This document shows, one piece after another, positions 1 through 7,028 of a stretch of DNA of 32,601 bases. Under the pieces are notes generated by a model, which saw only the letters and a program-made list of their open reading frames with translations, searched no databases and had not been told where the DNA came from. The position numbers and the translations under genes are program-made. This DNA comes from Verrucomicrobiales bacterium (GTDB lineage: Bacteria; Verrucomicrobiota; Verrucomicrobiia; Limisphaerales; UBA9464), in contig SYEM01000191.1 in the NCBI GenBank assembly GCA_005801385.1, forward strand, positions 1 to 32,601, given 5' to 3'. How positions within the stretch are numbered: the stretch's first letter is position 1; the number at the start of each line of letters is the position of its first letter.

Positions 1-956
1 AGGGACCCCTTCCAGGGTCCGAACACCGGGGTCGACCCCGTCCGCCCCGCATACCGTGCTGGATCAGCGGCCACCACCACGAGGGCGCCCGCCTCGAGAC
101 GGAATCCGGACGGGAACACGAAGTCCACCCCGCCCGCCAGACGCCACCCGGTCATGTCCTGGAAGATATCCCCATGGTTCGCTATCTCGATGAACTCCAG
201 CTCATTGCTCCCGCCCTGGGGATGATAGTGGATCTCGGAAAGCACCAGACCGGTCCGCCGACTGGACGGCGTGGCGGACTCGCGGACCTGGACCCACTCC
301 GCCTCCGCGGTCGAGGTTGGTGCCCGAAGGCCCTCGAAACGGGCGAGCGCCGCGGTCCGCGGGGTCTGGCTGGCGACGGCGAGTCCGACCAGGACCTCCT
401 CCGGGAGTCCGAGACTCACGGAGCCGAGGCGATTCCAGGCCGTTCCATCGACCGAGGCGAAGGCCGTCACCTCGTTCCCGGAGCGCCGCAGGCGGAGCCA
501 GGTGTTGGGTGGAGCCGAAGGGTAGCCTCCGGTGACCGAGGCCCGGGAGGGCGTGCCGCTCGCGGAGGTCCGCCACTCCGCAAAGCAGCCCATGGCCCCA
601 CTCGAGGCAAACGCCGCGATGAACGGACTCGTTGGGGCGGCATCCGTCCGGAGCATCAGTCCAGCCCGCACAAACGGACTGCTGATGCCGAGATCGGTCA
701 GGCGCACCTGCAGGTCGAAGTCACCGGTCCGGGACTGGGCCGCGAAGGCGAACTGGTCGGTGCCGGCGAGGAACCCGGCCCCCTGGGAACCCACCCTCCA
801 CGAGGCGTCCCCGACCTTCTCGAGCGAACCCTGGTCACCGCCCACCAGGGACAGCGTCAGGTCCTGGGCCCGGCCCCGACCGGAGAACTCCAGCACGATC
901 AACGCGATCCAGAGCATCCGAAACGCCCACGATCCCCAACCCGTTTTGTCTTCCAT
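1..956 (-). CDS. Secreted concanavalin-like / lamin-tail domain protein (partial, C-terminus off the left edge)
   Basis: This reading frame is open from an ATG at 956 to the window edge. The supplied track omits it because it has no stop here. I translated 318 residues. Residues 1-30 look like a signal peptide: a hydrophobic stretch around 13-24 followed by GRGRA before QDLTLSL. Residues 35-210 look like a concanavalin/laminin-G-type sandwich of the DUF1349 kind, with motifs such as FDLQVRL and AGLMLRTD. From about residue 237 a lamin-tail domain starts (LVLSEIHYHPQG, ELEFIEIANHG, DMTGWRLAGG). Known lamin-tail proteins of Verrucomicrobiota and Planctomycetota are large exported or surface proteins, often also carrying CotH kinase domains, as in the gene at 12361-17586. 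The missing part could hold such a domain. Function is unknown; a surface or polymer-binding role is inference. Confidence 0.85.
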   Translation of the reverse strand, partial: MEDKTGWGSWAFRMLWIALIVLEFSGRGRAQDLTLSLVGGDQGSLEKVGDASWRVGSQGAGFLAGTDQFAFAAQSRTGDFDLQVRLTDLGISSPFVRAGLMLRTDAAPTSPFIAAFASSGAMGCFAEWRTSASGTPSRASVTGGYPSAPPNTWLRLRRSGNEVTAFASVDGTAWNRLGSVSLGLPEEVLVGLAVASQTPRTAALARFEGLRAPTSTAEAEWVQVRESATPSSRRTGLVLSEIHYHPQGGSNELEFIEIANHGDIFQDMTGWRLAGGVDFVFPSGFRLEAGALVVVAADPARYAGRTGSTPVFGPWKGS

Positions 957-1141
957 GTGGTGAAGCACGAACAAAGCAGAACTCCAGCCATCCAACAACC
1001 GGAGTCTCGTTGGACCTTCCAGCCCAAGGTCAGGTTACGGATACGTCGCCCCGAGCAGGCGGCGGCCCGACCTCCGTCCCGTCACACCGGCGGGCCTTTC
1101 CGGTTGCCGGTCTGGGGGTCGAACGTACTCTGGTCGCCAAC

Positions 1142-1714
1142 ATGACATCGACCCCCAGCGCTGCCGGGACCGGGAATACTTGGTTTTATTTCACTCTCAT
1201 CACTGTGTTCTCATGGGGTGTCTATGGAATCCTGCTCCACAAGGGACAGGTCCTGATGGGTGACCCCGTCAACGGCCGCTACAAGGCCTTCCTGTTCGTC
1301 GGCATCGCCTACTTCCTCACTGCCGTCCTGGCCCCATTGGTCCTCCTGATGAGCAAGGGGGCCGCCTTCTCCGGATACACCACCCCGGGTTGGACCTGGT
1401 CGCTCGTGGCCGGGATCATGGGAGCGATCGGCGCGTTTGGAACCCTACTGGCCTTCGGCGCCAAAGGCACCCCGGCCGCGGTGATGTCAATCGTCTTCGC
1501 CGGTGCCCCGGTCGTGAACGCGCTGGTGTCGCTGTGGCTGTACCGCCACGAGATCGACTTCGGCCGCGTCAACCCGGCCTTCTACCTCGGAATCGTCATG
1601 GCCCTCGCCGGCAGCGGGCTGGTGATGAAGTTCAAGCCCAACCCGACCCCCAAGAGGCCCGGCACCGCCCACGCGGCCCCGAAGAGCCCTGTGGCAGCAC
1701 CCACCCGGGCCTGA
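1142..1714 (+). CDS. EamA/DMT-like small membrane protein
   Basis: A 190-aa integral membrane protein. The track begins this frame at 1010, but the first 44 codons are hydrophilic and overlap the divergent upstream region. The ATG at 1142 puts the first membrane helix (WFYFTLITVFSWGVYGILL) near the N-terminus. Further hydrophobic helices follow around residues 40-60, 78-102, 106-126 and 142-159. The tail is basic and Pro/Ala-rich (PKRPGTAHAAPKSP). The pattern resembles half of a drug/metabolite transporter (EamA) protein, which normally has ten helices, so this is a short, possibly dimerising form. No substrate can be read from the sequence. The next gene starts 13 bp after its stop, so co-transcription with the ligase is likely. 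Confidence 0.75.
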   Translation: MTSTPSAAGTGNTWFYFTLITVFSWGVYGILLHKGQVLMGDPVNGRYKAFLFVGIAYFLTAVLAPLVLLMSKGAAFSGYTTPGWTWSLVAGIMGAIGAFGTLLAFGAKGTPAAVMSIVFAGAPVVNALVSLWLYRHEIDFGRVNPAFYLGIVMALAGSGLVMKFKPNPTPKRPGTAHAAPKSPVAAPTRA

Positions 1715-1727
1715 TCCGCAGCGTCCC

Positions 1728-2957
1728 GTGAGGCCCACCCCGCCCGACCCGTCGTGGGATCGCCTCGTGGCGCTGTGGCCCGAGGTCAGCCGGGACAACC
1801 CTTTCTACCGGGCCAAACTCGCTGGCGTGACTTCGCCCCCCGCGGACTGGAGCGAGTTCCAATCACGGGTCCCCCTGACGACCAAGGCCGAGCAGGTCGC
1901 CAACCAGCAGGCGCATCCGCCCTACGGCAGCAACCTCACGTTCCCGATCGACCGCTACACGCGGTGCCATCAGACCAGCGGGACCCACGGTGAACCCCTG
2001 CGCTGGCTGGACACCCAGGAGTCGTGGTCGGCGATGGTGGACGACTGGTGTGCCGTCTTCCGGGCCGCGGGGGTCGGACCCGGCGACCGGATCCTCTTCG
2101 CGTTCAGCTTCGGACCCTTCATCGGGTTCTGGCTGGCCTTCGAGGCCGGACAACGCCTCGGCGCCCTCTGCGTGGCGGGTGGCGGCATGAGCAGTATGCT
2201 GCGTCTGAAGGTCCTCCGGGAGAACGCCTGCACCATCCTCTGCTGCACCCCCACCTACGCCCTCCATCTGGCCGAGACGGCCGCGGCTGAGGGCATTGAC
2301 CTGTCCACGACCACGGTCCGGACCCTCGTCGTCGCCGGTGAACCAGGAGGCAGCCTGCCGTCCACCCGCAAGCTCCTGAGTGATCGCTGGGGCGGGGCAC
2401 GGGTGTTCGACCACCATGGGATGACCGAGACCGGTCCCGTGACCTACGAGCATCCCGAGCGACCGGGCACCCTTGTGGTGATTCCTGGCTCCGTGCACCC
2501 CGAGGTCATTGATCCGGAGACGGCCATGCCACTGCCAACCGGCAGTGAGGGCGAACTGGTGCTGACCACCCTGCACCGGATCGGATCCCCCCTGCTCCGC
2601 TACCGGACCGGCGATCGGGTGCGGCTCGCACGGGAGAACGGGATGTGGATCCTGCCGGGGGGGATTCTGGGGCGGATCGACGACATGGTGGTGATCCGCG
2701 GCGTGAACATCTATCCGACGGCCATCGATGAATGGGTACGCCGATCGGGGGATGTGGGGGAGTATCGGGTGACGGAGGATCGTCGTGGAGCCCTGGCGGA
2801 ACTGGGTGTCGAACTGGAGGCGGATGCGGAGACCGCCGCAAGGCTCGAGTCACGTCTGCGGGATGAACTGGCGCTGCGGGTGCCCGTGACCGCGGTGCCC
2901 CGGGGGAGCCTGCCCCGCTTCGAGCTCAAGGCCCGACGCTGGCGGCGACTGGGCTGA
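1728..2957 (+). CDS. Phenylacetate-CoA ligase-like (PaaK family) adenylate-forming enzyme
   Basis: A 409-aa protein starting at a GTG. It has the hallmarks of the ANL/PaaK superfamily, which activates carboxylic acids as acyl-adenylates and usually transfers them to CoA. The phosphate-binding loop is HQTSGTHGEP at residues 81-90. The acyl-adenylate motif is HHGMTETGP at 229-237. The ribose-binding Asp lies in YRTGD at 292-296. The hinge region is GRIDDMVVIRGVNIYP at 315-330. Lys402 in RFELKARR is a candidate for the C-terminal catalytic lysine. The length is near the usual 430 aa of PaaK enzymes. No phenylacetate pathway genes are nearby, so the acid substrate is unknown and no gene symbol is given. 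Confidence 0.88.
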   Translation: MRPTPPDPSWDRLVALWPEVSRDNPFYRAKLAGVTSPPADWSEFQSRVPLTTKAEQVANQQAHPPYGSNLTFPIDRYTRCHQTSGTHGEPLRWLDTQESWSAMVDDWCAVFRAAGVGPGDRILFAFSFGPFIGFWLAFEAGQRLGALCVAGGGMSSMLRLKVLRENACTILCCTPTYALHLAETAAAEGIDLSTTTVRTLVVAGEPGGSLPSTRKLLSDRWGGARVFDHHGMTETGPVTYEHPERPGTLVVIPGSVHPEVIDPETAMPLPTGSEGELVLTTLHRIGSPLLRYRTGDRVRLARENGMWILPGGILGRIDDMVVIRGVNIYPTAIDEWVRRSGDVGEYRVTEDRRGALAELGVELEADAETAARLESRLRDELALRVPVTAVPRGSLPRFELKARRWRRLG

Positions 2958-2969
2958 GGCTCCGGAGAC

Positions 2970-3272
2970 TCAGGCGAGCACCCGTACCCGGCCGTTCTCG
3001 ACCGAGATCTGATACGACTCGACTGGCTGATCCGGACGCGAGGCGCAGGCGCCCGTCCGGGCATCGAACTCCCAGCCATGGAGCGGACAGTAGAGTTTGG
3101 TGCCATCGAGGTAGCCCGCCCCCAGTGGCACGCCCCGATGGGGACACCGGTCGCCAAGGGCATGGAATTCCCCCCCGACATTCAGGAGCGTGAAGCGCCG
3201 CCCCTGCACCTCGACGGTCCGGCATTTCCCGGGCGCCAGGGAGTCCGCCGCCGCCACATCGATCCAGGTCAT
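2970..3272 (-). CDS. Small Rieske [2Fe-2S] ferredoxin-like protein (NirD-type)
   Basis: A 100-aa protein that is essentially one Rieske domain. The cluster ligands are visible as CPH (Cys43, His45) and CPLH (Cys62, His65), in the usual C-x-H...C-x-x-H arrangement. The longer track ORF extends through the upstream gene in another frame. The ATG at 3272 is preferred because it overlaps the TPR gene's stop codon in an ATGA, which suggests translational coupling. Stand-alone Rieske proteins of this size act as electron carriers for oxygenases or as NirD-like subunits. No oxygenase or nitrite reductase catalytic subunit is next to it, so its partner is unknown. It is the last gene of the rsmD-hydrolase-TPR cluster. 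Confidence 0.9.
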   Translation of the reverse strand: MTWIDVAAADSLAPGKCRTVEVQGRRFTLLNVGGEFHALGDRCPHRGVPLGAGYLDGTKLYCPLHGWEFDARTGACASRPDQPVESYQISVENGRVRVLA

Positions 3273-3784
3273 GACGTGGCAGGCGGCTGGGGTTTCGACG
3301 GCGGCGGAGGAGGGATCGGGGGTTTGGCCTTCTTCCACGGCATGTCGGGGAATTTTTCGGGCAGCTTGAACGCCTGGGGCTTCGGACCCGCCATCTTGAG
3401 CTCGTCCTCGGCAGCCACGGAGGTCGGGGCCGTCGGGGTGGTCCCCGCCGCAGGCGGCGCGGTCATGTCCTGCTTCCACGAGGCGATGCGGGCCTGAAGT
3501 CCATGATGCTCCGCCGTCTTCTTGTCGCCCGACTTCATGTAGAAGAGCGACAGGTTCGTGTGGACCAGCTGCTCATGGGGTCGGAGCTTCTCGGCCCGGT
3601 GCCCGTCCTCGATCGCCCGCCCGTAGTCCCCCTTGCGGTAGTGGCACATCGCAATGCCGAGCCGGGCATCGAAGTGGTCCGGCGACCGATTCAGGATTCC
3701 CTCGAGCCTCTCAATGGCCCCATCGAAGTTGCCCGTCGAGTACTCGAACATCGCGTCGTCGTAGTCTGCCTGGAACTCATCCAC
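3269..3784 (-). CDS. Tetratricopeptide-repeat protein
   Basis: A 171-aa protein read from a GTG at 3784. That start gives MDEFQADYDDAMFEYSTGNF and avoids overlap with the serine hydrolase upstream. Three TPR-like repeats span residues 6-37, 38-71 and 72-105 (for example AMFEYSTGNFDGAIERLEGI). The repeats are followed by a Pro/Ala/Lys-rich tail (KKAKPPIPPPPPSKPQPP) that is probably disordered. There is no signal peptide, so it is likely cytoplasmic and scaffolding. It begins 44 bp after the hydrolase gene and its stop overlaps the Rieske start by 4 bp. The partner protein is not evident. The start is somewhat uncertain because no clear Shine-Dalgarno sequence is present. Confidence 0.78.
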   Translation of the reverse strand: MDEFQADYDDAMFEYSTGNFDGAIERLEGILNRSPDHFDARLGIAMCHYRKGDYGRAIEDGHRAEKLRPHEQLVHTNLSLFYMKSGDKKTAEHHGLQARIASWKQDMTAPPAAGTTPTAPTSVAAEDELKMAGPKPQAFKLPEKFPDMPWKKAKPPIPPPPPSKPQPPATS

Positions 3785-3828
3785 GCGCCGAAGCTGGCCG
3801 CGATGCCGGGATCCGGCAAGCAGGCGAC

Positions 3829-4806
3829 TCAATGCACCGGCTTCAAAAACGGCCGTACCAACGCCGGCAGGATGTCCCGCTCGTGGGCGTGGCCCACGGT
3901 GAACACCACGAACACCCAGCGCCGCCCGTCCGCCGTCTCGACGTAGGCGGCATCGTGCCGGGTCTGGCTGGTCCAGCCCGCCTTCGACCACAGCCGGGAA
4001 CCCCGGAACGCCGAATCCCGCAGCGCGATCCCCACGAAGCCATGGGTCTGGTCCTCCGGGTCCTGGACCGGTCCGTGCACGTCCCGCTTCATCCAGTCCA
4101 GCATCTGAAGGGTCCGGGGACCCGACGCCGCCGTGCCGGTGACAATCTCGGTCAACAGCCGCGCCGTCGCCTCCGTGGTCAGGGTGTTCCGCTTCGGCTC
4201 GAATCGCTCGATGGCCTGCTTCTCCCGGCCGTAGGGTCCCTCGCACCAGGGCTTCTTGTTGGCGTTGATCCCGACATAGCCCCGCGCCTCGAAGAATCGG
4301 TTCACGGCATTCCGTCGGTCGAACCAGTCCTTCAGCTCCGGTTCCGATAGCTCCGGGCCGCTGGTGGTGCCGGTCAGGACATCGACGACCAGATGGGTCG
4401 CCTCGTTGGCGCTGTCGACGATCATGTCGCGGAGCGCCCGTTGAAGCTCAGGCGTGTCGCGGATCCGCCCCTCCTCCAGCGCCTGCTCGGCCGCCACGAG
4501 GTAGAAGAGCTTCACGACGCTGGCAGGGTAGATCGGGATCCCGCCTCGGTAGCTGCCCCACTGGGGACGGGACGGCTCCGAGAGGTCGACCACGGTCATG
4601 GCGATCTGGTCGCTCGACAGATTCCGGGGGGCGAATTCGAGCAGGGTCTGCTCCACGGCCCGTCCGACCCGGGCGTGGAGGACCGGCGAGGCCACCGCCT
4701 TGGGATGCCTGGCGAGGGTGGGAGTCGACGCGTCCTGTGCCGCGACGGTGCCGAGGATGACCAGGCCCAACACCCGACAGAGAACGATGGGCAGGCGTCG
4801 ATTCAT
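3829..4806 (-). CDS. Class A beta-lactamase-like serine hydrolase, exported
   Basis: A 325-aa protein with a signal peptide (basic MNRR, hydrophobic 6-22, VAAQD junction). The penicillin-binding fold motifs are recognisable. SVVK at residues 96-99 is the SxxK nucleophile motif. SAN at 132-134 stands for SDN/SxN. SKAG at 274-277 occupies the KTG position. This is the beta-lactamase2 (PF13354-type) family, which includes class A beta-lactamases and many enzymes of unknown substrate. The general base Glu166 could not be placed by eye, so lactamase activity should not be assumed; a cell-wall peptidase or esterase role is equally possible. Its ATG overlaps the rsmD stop in an ATGA. Confidence 0.85.
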   Translation of the reverse strand: MNRRLPIVLCRVLGLVILGTVAAQDASTPTLARHPKAVASPVLHARVGRAVEQTLLEFAPRNLSSDQIAMTVVDLSEPSRPQWGSYRGGIPIYPASVVKLFYLVAAEQALEEGRIRDTPELQRALRDMIVDSANEATHLVVDVLTGTTSGPELSEPELKDWFDRRNAVNRFFEARGYVGINANKKPWCEGPYGREKQAIERFEPKRNTLTTEATARLLTEIVTGTAASGPRTLQMLDWMKRDVHGPVQDPEDQTHGFVGIALRDSAFRGSRLWSKAGWTSQTRHDAAYVETADGRRWVFVVFTVGHAHERDILPALVRPFLKPVH

Positions 4807-5423
4807 AGGGTGGCCGAGGGCTCAGGATCGGATCCGGCCCGCGAAAGATCCGCCCGTTCCAGGAATCGGATGATGGTGTCGCCATGCCGGAGCTGTCGGC
4901 GTTCGTGCCACCGTGGGGTGAGATCCAGGGTGTCCCGCTTCGTGTGGCCCAGGACGAACAGGCCGGCGGGTTCGAGGAGCTCGGGGAGATCCGGGGCATC
5001 GAGCAGCCGCTGGGCCAACGAGTCCGATCGGCGTCCCACGTTCTTCTCGCCGTAGGGCGGGTCGGCAATGACGAGATCGAACCGACGCCCGGAGGCCCGA
5101 AGCTGGGGCAACGCCGTGAAGACATCCATCACCCGGAGTTCGATCGCCCCCGGCGGGAGTCCGGTCAGCTCGAGGTTCCTGCGATAGAAGCGGGCATGCT
5201 TCTCGGAACGCTCGACACTGACGAGCTGGCGCGCACCGCGGCTGAGGCATTCATGACCGAGGGCTCCGGTTCCCGAGAAGAGGTCCAGGACCCGCGCCTC
5301 GTCGACAAATCCACCCAGGGAATTGAAGACGGCCAGCTTGACCTTGTCGGGCATGGGCCGCACCCCGAGCCCCTCCGGCACCCGGACGATCCGTCCCGCC
5401 GCCTGTCCCCCAATGATGCGCAC
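4803..5423 (-). CDS. rsmD: 16S rRNA (guanine(966)-N(2))-methyltransferase RsmD
   Basis: A 206-aa protein matching the RsmD family. It starts with MRIIGGQAAGR, the typical N-terminus. The SAM-binding motif I is DLFSGTGALGHECLSRGA and the catalytic motif is ADPPYG, in the D/N-PPY position. RsmD methylates G966 of 16S rRNA in the small subunit. Its first 18 codons and its upstream sequence are repeated at 6917-7013, beyond the DUF4143 ATPase gene. The original upstream neighbour was therefore probably the SMR gene, and the present promoter region comes partly from inserted sequence. It overlaps the following serine hydrolase gene by 4 bp. Confidence 0.93.
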   Translation of the reverse strand: MRIIGGQAAGRIVRVPEGLGVRPMPDKVKLAVFNSLGGFVDEARVLDLFSGTGALGHECLSRGARQLVSVERSEKHARFYRRNLELTGLPPGAIELRVMDVFTALPQLRASGRRFDLVIADPPYGEKNVGRRSDSLAQRLLDAPDLPELLEPAGLFVLGHTKRDTLDLTPRWHERRQLRHGDTIIRFLERADLSRAGSDPEPSATL

Positions 5424-5467
5424 GCCGCGAAGCTAGGCCACCCGGTGCCGTCGGGGAATCGCTTTGT
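5371..5467. repeat. Direct repeat copy A (rsmD 5' end and upstream sequence)
   Basis: This copy aligns with 6917-7013 at a constant offset of 1546 bp. The first 88 bp (5371-5458) are identical by eye. The last 9 bp contain two mismatches before the copies diverge. On the other side the match continues for CGAG if one C of the run is skipped. The copy covers codons 1-18 of intact rsmD plus about 44 bp upstream. At about 97 bp it is far longer than a transposon target-site duplication. Confidence 0.95.
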
Positions 5468-5494
5468 ACCAGACGTCGATTTATTGCGACGACT

Positions 5495-5525
5495 CTGCCC
5501 CCCATCTCCCTGATTCACGGGGCAG
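5495..5525 (-). terminator. Possible hairpin after the DUF4143 ATPase gene
   Basis: CTGCCCC at 5495-5501 can pair with GGGGCAG at 5519-5525 across a 17-nt loop. On the minus strand this begins 5 bp after the ATPase stop codon. No convincing U-tract follows, so termination is only a guess. Confidence 0.3.
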
Positions 5526-5529
5526 TGTT

Positions 5530-6780
5530 TCAGGCAGTGGGGGTTGCCCACAGATGCGAGATCGGCAGTCCGTGCATATTTGCCGCAAAAGGAATGACCT
5601 CGCTACCGGTGTACAGCACCACACCGCGAACCCATCTCCGACCCGCCGCGTTGGCCATCGACTGCAATCCCCGAACCTCCGAGCCGCCCAACGTCGCACC
5701 GGACTTGATTTCGATGCCGACCAATCGACCCGAGCTGTCTTCCAGGACAATGTCCACCTCCTGTCCCGAGGCTGTTCGCCAGAAATAGAATTCCGGCTGG
5801 GTTTCACTCCAGGCAGATTGTTTGCGCAATTCCATCAACACGAAGTTCTCCAGCACACCACCCGCCAGGGTGCCGTCCACATTCAACCGCTCGGGGGTCA
5901 ACCCCAGCAGATGCGCCAGCAGTCCGGTGTCGTCGAGATACACCTTCGGTGTCTGGATGACCCGCTGGCCGAGGTTGCTCGACCACGGACGCAGCAGCTG
6001 AACGAGGAACGTCGCTTCGAGCAGCGCGAAGTAGCGCTTCAGCGTGGTCTGTGGAAGCGCCAGTGAGCGCGACAGATCAGCGAAATTCAACAAGCAGCCC
6101 GCTCGAGAGGCCACCACGGACATCAGGCGCGGCACGGCCGTCACGTCGGCGACATGGGTGAGGTCGCGAATGTCGCGCTGGAGGACGGTCGTTAGGTAGG
6201 ACTGGAACCATGCCTTGCGGCGGGCCACAAGTCTTCGAGCGATCGCCGGCGGATACCCGCCTGACCGGACTTTTTCGAACAGCTCATCGCGGTCGAGGTG
6301 CATGCTTTTTCCGGATGCCCAGACCGGCTGCTTTGAAAACAGGGCGTCCACGAATCCCTCTTGGGCGCCATTGATTTCGCCCTGCGAGAACGGCCAGAGG
6401 GTCAACACCTCCAAGCGACCCGCCAACGATTCGGACAACTTTGGCAACAGCAACACATTCGCCGAGCCGGTGAGCAGAAAACGTCCCGGCTCACGCTTAC
6501 GGTCGATCGCCATCTTGATGGCCCTGAAAAGTTCTGGGACGTGCTGGACTTCATCCAGCGTCACCGGTGCGGTCAGACCCGCGATAAACCCATTGGGGTC
6601 CCGCTTCGCCGCCGCCAGAACTCCGGGGTCGTCAAAGGTCAGATAGCGACGACCTTGCTTCTCGAATTCAGGCAGCTGGGCCAAAGTGCTCTTGCCGGTC
6701 TGACGCGCACCGTTGATCAGGACGGCAGGTGTGTCCTGCAACGCCTGCAGGAGTCGCTCCGTGAGATGGCGGTGAATCAC
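5530..6780 (-). CDS. AAA ATPase with DUF4143 and PD-(D/E)xK-like C-terminus
   Basis: A 416-aa protein when read from the GTG at 6780. The track starts it at another GTG at 6861, but family members normally begin just before an RHL...L motif (here IHRHLTERLL), so the shorter start is preferred. Walker A is GARQTGKS at residues 24-31. Walker B is VTLDEVQH at 73-80. A sensor-like LTGSAN lies at 103-108. The DUF4143 region covers roughly 180-320. The C-terminal stretch GQEVDIVLED...GIEIKSG (339-361) has the spacing of a PD-(D/E)xK nuclease-like fold. These ATPases are widespread, patchily distributed and of unknown function; a defence or toxin-antitoxin-like role is often suspected but not shown here. 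The gene is flanked by 97-bp direct repeats and appears somewhat less GC-biased than its neighbours. Confidence 0.9.
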   Translation of the reverse strand: MIHRHLTERLLQALQDTPAVLINGARQTGKSTLAQLPEFEKQGRRYLTFDDPGVLAAAKRDPNGFIAGLTAPVTLDEVQHVPELFRAIKMAIDRKREPGRFLLTGSANVLLLPKLSESLAGRLEVLTLWPFSQGEINGAQEGFVDALFSKQPVWASGKSMHLDRDELFEKVRSGGYPPAIARRLVARRKAWFQSYLTTVLQRDIRDLTHVADVTAVPRLMSVVASRAGCLLNFADLSRSLALPQTTLKRYFALLEATFLVQLLRPWSSNLGQRVIQTPKVYLDDTGLLAHLLGLTPERLNVDGTLAGGVLENFVLMELRKQSAWSETQPEFYFWRTASGQEVDIVLEDSSGRLVGIEIKSGATLGGSEVRGLQSMANAAGRRWVRGVVLYTGSEVIPFAANMHGLPISHLWATPTA

Positions 6781-6785
6781 GAGTG

Positions 6786-6819
6786 GATTATCAACCAGTG
6801 TTTGGATGATAATCAACCA
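6786..6819. promoter_or_regulatory. Paired operator-like repeats before the DUF4143 ATPase start
   Basis: On the plus strand, GATTATCAACCA (6786-6797) and GATAATCAACCA (6808-6819) lie exactly 22 bp apart, about two helical turns. The core GATWATC is itself palindromic, so each box could bind one half or one dimer. The boxes sit immediately upstream of the preferred GTG start. If the longer start at 6861 were used they would lie in the coding sequence instead. Binding is inferred, not known. Confidence 0.4.
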
Positions 6820-6870
6820 CTTGTGGACTGAAAAGCCCGCTGGAGAGCCGGGCTGAAACACGATGCAAGT

Positions 6871-6969
6871 TCAAGGCTCGGTTCCGATGTGAGGGTCGCC
6901 ATGCACTTGTAGCGAGCCCTCCGGCACCCGGACGATCCGTCCCGCCGCCTGTCCCCCAATGATGCGCAC
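6871..6969 (-). pseudogene. Truncated duplicate of the rsmD 5' end
   Basis: Within direct repeat B, an ATG at 6969 begins the same 18 codons as intact rsmD (MRIIGGQAAGRIVRVPEG). One G of a short run is then missing relative to the intact copy. The frame enters unrelated sequence and stops at TGA 6871-6873, giving a 32-residue peptide. It has no methyltransferase motif and cannot be functional as RsmD. It still carries the original rsmD start region and so may be translated ahead of the ATPase gene. Confidence 0.8.
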
Positions 6970-7013
6970 GCCGCGAAGCTAGGCCACCCGGTGCCGTCGG
7001 GGAACCGGTTTGT
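6917..7013. repeat. Direct repeat copy B (rsmD 5' end and upstream sequence)
   Basis: This is the second copy of the repeat at 5371-5467, in the same orientation. The two copies are identical over 88 bp and match at 95 of 97 positions overall. It ends 15 bp before the stop codon of the SMR gene. That placement indicates that this side keeps the ancestral SMR-rsmD junction, while the other copy keeps the intact gene. The unique sequence between copies is about 1449 bp (5468-6916). I see no terminal inverted repeats at the inner ends. Confidence 0.95.
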
Positions 7014-7028
7014 CGTGGTGGCCTACCC

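Noticed and set aside
957-1141. Promoter for the EamA-like gene (TTGGAC near 1010)
   Set aside because: The only -35-like box lacks a -10 partner at acceptable spacing.
174-1145. 323-aa plus-strand ORF at the left edge
   Set aside because: It is Arg/Pro/Gly-rich and opposite the lamin-tail gene, whose frame has a signal peptide and domains.
5468-6916. DUF4143 cassette as a classical insertion sequence
   Set aside because: I found no transposase and no terminal inverted repeats, and the flanking repeats are far too long for a target-site duplication.
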